A DNA stretch of 64,000 nt. It comes from Poa pratensis (taxonomy: Eukaryota; Streptophyta; Magnoliopsida; Poales; Poaceae). Position 1 is the first letter of the stretch, and the number at the start of each line of letters is the position of its first letter. Location of the stretch: positions 23,597,023 to 23,661,022 of the forward strand of contig CAMZMU010000111.1 in NCBI GenBank assembly GCA_947311845.1, written 5' to 3'. Made by a program: the position numbers and the translations under genes. Shown here one piece after another: positions 57,395 to 64,000 of this stretch. Below the pieces are notes generated by a model. That model had not been told where the DNA came from and did not search any database. It worked only from the letters and a program-made list of their open reading frames with translations.

Positions 57395-57832
57395 TCGTCT
57401 CTTCCCTACAAAGCCAGGCACAGGCAGTGGTTGCAGTTTGCAATACGGGAAAAAAATAAATGGAATACACTGCATGCAGCAAACGAACGACGCAGAGCCC
57501 GTCAGAGGTCAACATGCAGCGAAGATCCCCAGGAAAAGGCAACGGACGCGATATCCGCTGTGCGCCATATGCGCTGTAGAAAATCCGCGTTTGTTGGCGC
57601 TGTGAGATTTAAGTGGTCTACATTGAGGACTTGGTAGTGGCTAACGTGTGTTCCTAGCTGTGAGAGAAAAGTGGATCAGCTAGGTTAGCCCGGCTATTTA
57701 ATCCCTTGTAATCCGTTTGCTTTGGTTAAGTTGAACAAAGAGAAAGGCACAAGTGTGCGGTGCCGGAAAGTGTCTCTGCGTGTTCTTCTTCCATGTGTAT
57801 ATGTGTGTGTTGATCCTTGGGCAGGGACTTCA
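57395..57832 (+). other. Right end of E
   Basis: Contains the inverted repeat at 57548-57571 and an LTR-like 3' end: CCCGGCTATTTAATCCCTTG (57690-57709) and the terminal ...GGGACTTCA. Confidence 0.55.
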
Positions 57833-57960
57833 GAGCGGAGGGTCTGAACGACGAGTACGTGTTGCTGGGTGAAACACTGGACTACGCCGTGTGCCTCAAA
57901 GCTCAGGTTGATGTAATGCAGCTTCTTGTGAGAGCTGTTCAAGCAGCAAAGGCGCCGTAG
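57833..57960 (+). pseudogene. IBH1-like HLH gene copy 3, 3' part
   Basis: Opens with the duplicated GAGCG and continues in the frame of copy 2 from the loop onward: GLNDEYVLLGETLDYAVCLK, then QVDVMQLLVRAVQAAKAP and TAG at 57958-57960. Helix 2 is fully preserved. Together with 51618-51937 it forms one gene cut exactly in the HLH loop by insertion E. Confidence 0.88.
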
Positions 57961-58227
57961 CAAAGTCGATTCTCTTCTCTTGCGAGTACGGAGTTCTTTC
58001 GTGCGGAAGTAATGCTTGCAAGATATCAAGCCTTTTGAGTTCCCATCTTTGTCAGCAGTGTGAGGCGTTAGAACTTAGAAGGATGTATTTTGGTACTCTA
58101 TCTCAAGTACAATGTCGTGTACTTATATATGCTTCCCTTCATGTACAAGCTAGACCGGCCAAGCGTCTATGAGTTGAGTGATACAACTCGGTATGTGGCC
58201 TGTGAGTACTAAATTGTAATCGTGTAA
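57961..58227 (+). other. 3' flank of HLH copy 3
   Basis: Matches the flanks of copies 1 and 2 (AGTCGATTCTCTT, ATCAAGCCTTTTGA, ...GTGTGAGGCG) but with more changes. It shows the unbroken state (GTGTGAGG) of the site where the Harbinger-like element entered copy 1. Confidence 0.7.
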
Positions 58228-58839
58228 CGTGAAATAATACTCCATCAAGAAGAGAAAACGTTGTGCTTCGCCTCGAGAGAACACACTCACGTCGCTTAGT
58301 CCATCAGGGTTACCCCGCCTCCCATCGGCCCTGCCACCAATCTGCATCGCTTGTGGCCTTCGGGCCATGGAGGCAGGGCCCCGTGGGTGGGAGTGTTCTG
58401 TTTTCCTGGTTTTAAGTTTCAGGTTTTGTGGGACTGCGCTCATGTGGTGGCGGCGGAGCCTTGTCCAATAAAGTCTCCCCGGATTTAGTCACATCTTGGC
58501 GGCAACGTCGAGAAGTTTGTGGGAGTGGCGTAGTTCTCAAGAACTTCTTCTGCCGGTGGCGTTCTCCAGATTGTCATGGAGCTTCATCGGCGGTTCATCC
58601 TTCTTGTTCGGCTCTGTGACGGATGTGGTCTTCTTGACCCTTTCGGCGACTTCCCGTCCACAACCAACAACGTCAGGCCGGCTCAGGGAGGAGCGGCAGC
58701 GGCGACGCACCATCGACACGTTCTGAAGGTTGAATACGAAGGGCATCTCAAGAATATCGTTGTAATTTTCGTTTTTGTTGAGTTGCTTTGTACCGTTCGA
58801 TGTTTCTATTAATGACATGGTCCTTTTCGCAAAAAAATA
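58228..58839 (+). mobile_element. Short retroposon with A-tail and 11-bp duplication
   Basis: TAATCGTGTAA occurs at 58217-58227 and again at 58840-58850, right behind CCTTTTCGCAAAAAAATA. The 612-bp unit ends like grass LINEs (GTTTCTATTAATGACATGGT). It is probably a 5'-truncated LINE tail. No coding domain is visible. Confidence 0.75.
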
Positions 58840-58850
58840 TAATCGTGTAA

Positions 58851-59084
58851 GTTTACAGTACAACTAATACATTACTTGCCTATTACTATATTTCTGCTCA
58901 CCGAGTCATATACGGGCATGCCATGTGAGTGTCGTCTACATGTTACGATCTTTGCCTTTAAGTCAACTGCAAATCTTTTTTTCGAGTTCTGGTCAACTAT
59001 ATGGTTTGACAAATGGAGAGATAACAAAAAAATCGTTTTCTATATGGCGAGAGCTAGGCACAAGTCGGCCTAAAAAAGGGCAAT
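58851..59084. other. Unassigned spacer
   Basis: Nothing recognisable. Confidence 0.3.
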
Positions 59085-59740
59085 CTAGCTCCCCTCTCCC
59101 ACCGTCAGATCGTCATCCTATCGCCGCAAATTTGTACAACACACTTTTGTATTTTAATCTCTCGCTTTTTCAGAAATCAACCTGCACTAATCTGCATCGC
59201 TTTGCCCCCAATCTTCTCGATATTTATAGTGAAAATTCACTGTAGTGATTTACCTAGAATGTATAGCAACAAATTCATGAGTATTGTAACAAAAAATATT
59301 GTCCAGTGTATTAAAAAATATAGTATCGTAACAAATCTTCGCAACATTTTGAAAATAATTAATGCTAAAAAAATGGATAAACAATCATATTTTTGCTTAA
59401 GATTGCTTTCAACAAAAATCACAAATGACTATAACAAAAACTATCTCTCCCACCGTGAGACCGTCATCATATGGCCGAAAATCAGTACAACACACTTTTT
59501 ATTTTAATCTCTCGCTTTTTTGGAAATCAACCTGCACTATATATACATCAGTTCCACATCGTTCTGCCCCAACCTTCCCGATAACAAAAATTATTGTCCC
59601 GTGTATTAAAAAGTATAGTATTGTAACAAATCGTCGCAACATTTTGAAAATAAGTAATGCTAAAAAATGGATAAACAACCATATTTTTGCTTAATATTGC
59701 TTTCAACAAAAATCACAAATGTCTACAACAAAAACTAATG
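59085..59740. repeat. Pair of ~300-350-bp direct repeats
   Basis: 59085-59435 and 59447-59740 share CTCTCCCACCGT, TTTTAATCTCTCGCTTTTT, AAATCAACCTGCACTA, GCAACATTTTGAAAATAA and TTGCTTTCAACAAAAATCAC, with indels. They are rich in AACAAAAA words. Origin unknown. Confidence 0.7.
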
Positions 59741-60331
59741 TGTTTGTAGCAATTAAAAAGTGCTTAAGCAACATTATTTCTACAGATTCATTTGCAACAA
59801 AATCATCAGCTATTTCAATGAAAATTATAAAATCTTACAACAAAAATCCATGTGTTTGCAACATTCTACTAAGCATTATCGAAAAATCCGAGAAACACGT
59901 GAACTTGTAGAACTGTCTAGAAAAGTTTGCAACATATCGTGTGTGCTTTCTCAACAAAAGTAATATGAGTTGTTATAATTTGAAAGCATATATTCAAGAT
60001 CAAAAATCGGATAGAAACACAGCTTGTAGCAAACGCCCAGAAAAACTTGCAACTTTATTATGGATTTAAAATACGTATGCAAAATTAAAAATGAAATAAA
60101 TAAAAAACTTAGCAAGCAGGTGGCACTGCGCTATGCTTTGATTACCAAATGAAAAAAAACACAAATGTAGGCCTATTTGTTAAATGTAAGTTTTAAGATC
60201 CTTAGAAAAGTTTTTATGAAAAGACTGAATCGTTGTCGCCGGGACGATAACACTTGGTGCGAATTATACACTGATCGATATTCCAGTACAACAGACTCCA
60301 CTGATGCACATGCGTCTTGCTTCCTCTCCGT
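59741..60331. other. AT-rich spacer downstream of pectate lyase
   Basis: Continues the AACAAAAA-rich character to about 60100; resembles 55424-55530. No gene. The terminator of the pectate lyase should fall here, but no clear poly(A) signal stands out. Confidence 0.35.
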
Positions 60332-61474
60332 TCAGCACGCGGACCTGCCGGAGCACCTCAGAGCACCGGCGTCCTTGGTCAAAACCCTGACCTCGCTGGA
60401 GCTCGCCGCCGGGAACGCCTGATGCCTGTTGTAGTTCGGCCGCCGCACCCTGTCGCCCATCTGCTTAAAGAAGGCGCCGTTCTCGAACGCGTCCCCGACA
60501 GAGTGCCAACTCCACCCCTTCCCGGCAGCCGGCATCCTTCGCGTTACCTTGGCGCTCTCCGCTGTGGAGGCGACGAAGAGGTTGCCTTGGCTTTTGACGC
60601 TCGGCCCCATGCTCCCTCCGATGGCGTAATCTCTCCACCCGTCATAGAAGTTGTTGACGACGTGCGCGTAGCCGTGCCTTATCCTCGGCATGCGCTGGTT
60701 CACGTTGGGCCCGAAGCGGTTGAACGCGACGGTGACCCTCATCCGGCGGTCGGTGACCTCGCCGTCGTCGTGGCCGAGCAGCATGACCTTGTCGTGGTCG
60801 TGGAACCAGTTGTTGGAGACGGTCACGTCGGTGGACCCCATCGTGACGTCGAGGAGGCCGTCCTCGCACCGGGACAGCGTGTTGTGGTCGATCCACACCT
60901 TGGAGCTCGACACCAGCCGGATGGCGTCGCCGTCGCCCACGCCGACGCTCTGCACGGCGCCCCCGGGCCGCACGACGCGCCCGGCGGGCTGCGCGCGGAC
61001 TTCATGCACGTTGAGCCCGTGGACGACAACGTTGCTCACCTCGTAGAGCACGATGCCGGCGCCTCCGGCGATGTGCACCTCGGCGCCGCGGCCGTCGATG
61101 ACGGTGAAACTCTTGACGAAGAGGGGCTGCGCCAGCCGGATGTTCATGTCCCGCTGGAACGTGATCCAGACCTTCCCTGGCAGCACCGTCGCGCCGTACC
61201 GCAACGTGCCAGGCCGGGGGCTCACGGGGTCGTCGCTGGGGTCCGTGACCGTGTACTGGGTCACTGCGGCGCCGCGGTTCTGCCGCATCTTCCCCGCGAA
61301 GCCGACGGAGCAGACGGCGAGCCGCTGACGGTCGGCTTCCCAGTCGCGCTGCCCGCGCCAGCACCGGTCGACGACGTTCTCCTGCCGAAGGTCCGCGGCG
61401 GCGGCAACTTGCAGGAGGAGGAGGACGAGGAAAGCAAGGGGGAGTAGTGATCCATTGAGCGCCATGCTTGACAT
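60332..61474 (-). CDS. Pectate lyase, polysaccharide lyase family 1
   Basis: Single exon of 380 codons, ATG 61474 to TGA 60332; Met4 (61465) is an alternative start. Residues 1-27 form a signal peptide (LLPLAFLVLLLLQVAAAA), so the protein should be exported to the cell wall. It cleaves de-esterified homogalacturonan by calcium-dependent beta-elimination. The fold's markers are present: VIDGRG at 126-131, SDGD-type Ca-site GDGDAI (180-185), VWIDHNTLS (193-201), CEDGLLD (203-209), SNNWFHDHDKVMLLGHDD (220-237, Lys229), and the catalytic RMPRIR (Arg261, Pro263, Arg266) followed by HVVNN. Length is normal for the plant PL1 (Amb a 1-like) family. Codons are GC-rich at position three, unlike the surrounding AT-rich DNA. 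No frameshift or stop; it appears functional. The long plus-strand frame over it is an antisense shadow. Confidence 0.93.
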   Translation of the reverse strand: MSSMALNGSLLPLAFLVLLLLQVAAAADLRQENVVDRCWRGQRDWEADRQRLAVCSVGFAGKMRQNRGAAVTQYTVTDPSDDPVSPRPGTLRYGATVLPGKVWITFQRDMNIRLAQPLFVKSFTVIDGRGAEVHIAGGAGIVLYEVSNVVVHGLNVHEVRAQPAGRVVRPGGAVQSVGVGDGDAIRLVSSSKVWIDHNTLSRCEDGLLDVTMGSTDVTVSNNWFHDHDKVMLLGHDDGEVTDRRMRVTVAFNRFGPNVNQRMPRIRHGYAHVVNNFYDGWRDYAIGGSMGPSVKSQGNLFVASTAESAKVTRRMPAAGKGWSWHSVGDAFENGAFFKQMGDRVRRPNYNRHQAFPAASSSEVRVLTKDAGALRCSGRSAC

Positions 61475-62135
61475 GTATGCAATCTCGTACGTGTCACCCT
61501 AAATCTGTTTGATGTGCCGTCTGTTCTTGTCTTCGTGAGAAGAGGAGGATCGAGAATGAGGTTCTTGCAGATTTTTCTGCCGCCATTTTAAGGAGGGCGC
61601 GACCGTTTCTAGTAGACATTTTGTTGAGTCTTGCTAACGTACATGGTCTATGAACAGATGGCAGTTGTTTCGATCCTTCATTTATTTGCTTTCAAAGGAG
61701 AAGAAGGCAGAAACGTCCCAAAAACCTCACGCTAAACTGCCTCCCCCGCAAGAAACTGCCTCACGCCAATTTCATGCATGCATGGGCCAGCAACGCGTCC
61801 GTGCACAAGTACTCCTCGCTCAATACTGGACCAATATTTTACATGCAAGGCGAAAAACAAAAGCATTTAATAGTACTGAAAAAATCATACATTTTTTCCT
61901 TGCATCAATGGACAAATTTTGCTGATAATCACTGGTCGACAAGCATTGGATGGTTGAAAGCAGATTTTTCGCATACATTATTTTTCGACAAAACATGATC
62001 AAACAAACATATCATGCATACCCAATATTGCTCCCAAAGGTTGTCTCCCGTGGCGAAAAAATTGTTGAGACTTTTTTTAAAAAAATTATCGCAGACGATG
62101 TATCTATGGTTGGTTGAGGCAGCAAGTTTCTCAGC
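61475..62135 (-). promoter_or_regulatory. Upstream region of pectate lyase gene
   Basis: Minus-strand promoter side. TTAAAATGG near 61586-61594 is a weak TATA candidate about 115 bp upstream of the ATG. No transposon end was recognised in this stretch. Confidence 0.3.
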
Positions 62136-62164
62136 TGACTGAGACATAGCTTATGTCTCAGTCA
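62136..62164. repeat. 13-bp arm palindrome
   Basis: TGACTGAGACATA, 3-base spacer, TATGTCTCAGTCA. A similar dyad is common in Triticeae Mutator-like elements; here no partner end was found. Confidence 0.55.
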
Positions 62165-62369
62165 GGTGATGTCAGCGCGTTTCCTGTGTTAGACAAATTC
62201 GGCCCGTTTTGGAGTCGTTCCTTGTTGGGCCCTTTTTTTTTTGTCTTGTTTTGAACTCGTTCGGTGCATAGTACTCGTGGCGCCTACGTTGCTCTAATCG
62301 TGGGCCGGCCCATTTGTAGTCGTCGAATACCAACAGGTAAAAATGAAGGAAAAAAGACGCAGCAGCAGA

Positions 62370-62423
62370 GGTTCGAACCCACAACTTGCACTTACGAGAA
62401 TGGAGAGATTAGCCACTGGGCCA
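62370..62423 (-). other. tRNA-like (SINE-like) head with A and B boxes
   Basis: On the minus strand TGGCCCAGTGG (62423-62413) matches an RNA polymerase III A box, and 33 bases later GGGTTCGAACC (62380-62370) matches a B box. The context does not fold as a full tRNA, so it is more likely the head of a SINE or a tRNA-derived piece in a transposon. Confidence 0.45.
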
Positions 62424-62559
62424 GTTTCGTGACTATGTGCACATATCATTATTACCTTATCTATTACTTCCTGTTTTGGGTTTTGGGTTTTCTTTTCCCT
62501 TTTTTTATTTTCCATTTATTCTTTTATTTCTTTTTTTAGATTATTTAGTTTAGTTTTCT

Positions 62560-63330
62560 TTTTGAAAAATCATAATTATTTTTAAAAATAGAACCATTTT
62601 AAATTTGGAACCATATTTAAATTCAGAACCATTTTTACATTTGGAGCCATTTTCAAAAATGGAATCGTTTTAAAAAATTAACAATTTTAAAATTGGGAAC
62701 CATTTTACATTTGGAACCATTTTTCAATTTGGAACCATTTTAAAATGGAACCATTTTCAAAATAGAACCATTTTTAAATTCGGAATCATTTTTAAATTTG
62801 GAACCATTTTTAAAATGGAATCATTTTTAAATTTGGAACCATTTTTAAAATGGAACCATTTTCAAAAACAACAATTTTCAAATTTGGAACCATTTTGAAT
62901 TAGGAACCATGTTTAATTTGGAACAATTTTTAAATTTGGAACCATTCTCAAAATGGAACCATTTTTAAATTTGGAACCTTTTTCAAAATGGAACCATTTA
63001 TAAAGTTGAAACCATTTTAAAAATGGAACCGTTCCAAAAATGAACAATTTTAAATTCGGAACCATTTTTAAATTTGGAACGATTGTCAAAATGGAACCAT
63101 TTTAAATTTGGAACCATTTTCAAAATAGAACCATTTTCAAAAAAGTGATTTTTTTCAAATTTGGTACCATTTTTAAATTTCGAAACTATTTTAAATTTGG
63201 AACTATTTTCAAAAATGGTTCCGTTTTTAAATTTGGAACCATTTAAAAAATGAAACCGTTTTAAAAAAATGAACAATTTTAATATTTGAAACCATTTTTA
63301 AAATTGAATCATTTTCAAAAATTAAACAAT
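62560..63330. repeat. GGAACCATTTT-type short tandem repeat field
   Basis: About 770 bp of imperfect repeats of 16-19 bp built on TTTGGAACCATTTTTAAA. The open minus-strand frame at 62998-63276 is only this repeat translated. Confidence 0.85.
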
Positions 63331-63424
63331 TTAAAAACAATGAATAACAAGAAAAGAAAAGAAAAAAAGAAAAACACAAAATGAAAAAAATGAAAAAATA
63401 AAAACGAAAACAGAAATAGAACTC
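63331..63424. other. A-rich linker between repeat fields
   Basis: Mostly GAAAA words; nothing else seen. Confidence 0.4.
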
Positions 63425-64000
63425 AGTTTCAACTGTAGTTGCAACTGGCTACAAAAAGACTAAAAAACAAAAACACAACAACAAAATGAAAAAAAAACCA
63501 CTAAGAAAATAATAAATATAAATTAGTAAAATGATAAGAATTGCAAATGGTTCTGAATAAAACTCGGTTTCAACTGCGGTTGCAACTGGCTCGGTAGATA
63601 AAACTCAGTTTCAACTCCAGTTGCGACTGAATCGGGAGAAAAAACCCCAATGTCAAACCAGTTTCAACTCCACTTGCAACTAGCTCGAGGAAAAAACTCA
63701 GTTTCAACTGCAGTTGCAACTGGATCAGGAATAAAAATCGAATTTCAACTGCGGTTGCAACTGGCTCGGGAGATAAAACTCAGTTTCAATCCAGTTGCAA
63801 CTGCAGTTTCAACTCCAGTTGCAATTGAATTAGAAAAAAAACTCAGTTTCAACTGCAATTGCAACTGGCTACAAAAAATACAAAAACACAACAAAAAAAT
63901 GAGATAAAAAATCACTAAGAAAAATAATAGATATTAATTATTAAAATGATAAGAATTGCAATGCTTCTGAATAAAACTCAGTTTCAACTTCAGTTGCAAC
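63425..64000. repeat. CAGTTTCAACTGCAGTTGCAACTGG repeat field, runs off the window
   Basis: Imperfect units of roughly 35-60 bp centred on CAACTGCAGTTGCAACTGG, itself a near-palindrome, often followed by CTCGGGA and AAAACTCAGTTT. About ten units are seen, interrupted by A-rich stretches that are themselves duplicated (63455-63545 resembles 63870-63965). The array continues past 64000. Confidence 0.8.

Larger units (their letters stand above)
51938..57832 (+). mobile_element. Insertion E: TG...CA unit with 5-bp duplication
   Basis: Begins TGTTGGAACTAATCTTG and ends CAGGGACTTCA, flanked by GAGCG at 51933-51937 and 57833-57837. These are LTR-retrotransposon hallmarks, and both ends look copia-like, including AATCCCTTGTAATCC near 57702. 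I cannot find a second LTR copy: the start occurs only at the left and the end only at the right. The simplest reading is a solo LTR (roughly 0.6 kb) later invaded by other DNA: a DUF1685 pseudogene, a tandem repeat, a LINE and a hairpin. A perfect 24-bp inverted pair (52113-52136 / 57548-57571) may mark the ends of that later insertion. Confidence 0.65.

Noticed and set aside
51938..57832. E as a complete LTR retrotransposon with two LTRs
   Set aside because: The left-end start sequence is not repeated near the right end and vice versa, so two full LTRs are not present.
60317..61447. 376-codon open frame on the plus strand across the pectate lyase
   Set aside because: It is the antisense shadow of a GC3-rich gene; no domain resemblance, while the minus strand has all PL1 motifs.

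Overview
The window looks like intergenic DNA from a large grass genome of the wheat/barley tribe (Triticeae). Most of it is nested LTR retrotransposons. They include several families whose LTRs begin TGATACGTC and whose primer-binding site matches tRNA-Asp (Sabrina/WHAM-like, Athila lineage by resemblance). Stowaway, Harbinger-like and LINE elements are also present. I see no prokaryotic features.

Without the transposons the locus is simple. It holds three tandem copies of one small gene for an atypical, probably non-DNA-binding HLH protein of the IBH1/bHLH147-151 type, then one single-exon pectate lyase gene on the minus strand (60332-61474). Only the middle HLH copy (18318-18836) is intact. 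Copy 1 survives as its 3' part (1918-2121): an LTR retrotransposon cut the coding region and a Harbinger-like transposon sits just behind the stop codon. Copy 3 lost its upstream region to a 31-kb element (20126-51287). Its coding sequence is also cut in two by a 5.9-kb TG...CA insertion (51938-57832) flanked by GAGCG duplications.

Layout: 1-1917, gag start, leader and 5' LTR of element F (minus). 2233-15789, Harbinger-like element, itself split by gypsy element A (3444-14476, minus), whose 3' LTR holds a solo LTR (4400-5981). 15790-20125, flanks of HLH copies 1-3 around intact copy 2. 20126-51287, element D (plus, 4.7-kb LTRs, no pol); its 5' LTR contains element B (23779-42054, minus), and B contains element C (31816-40651, plus, near-identical LTRs). 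51293-57960, copy 3 with insertion E; E carries a DUF1685 pseudogene, a 1.9-kb higher-order tandem repeat, a LINE 3' end and a long hairpin. 57961-60331, flank and small repeats. 60332-61474, pectate lyase. 61475-64000, spacer, a tRNA-like/SINE-like head and two simple tandem-repeat fields.

No LTR element in the window has a recognisable reverse transcriptase, RNase H or integrase; the only RT-associated domain is the zf-RVT of the LINE fragment. A and B encode gag plus protease, C encodes gag only, and D encodes nothing recognisable, so all probably moved using proteins made elsewhere. The exact target-site duplications let the insertion history be read: D into the gene cluster, B into D, C into B; separately A into the Harbinger element, a solo LTR into A, and E into HLH copy 3.
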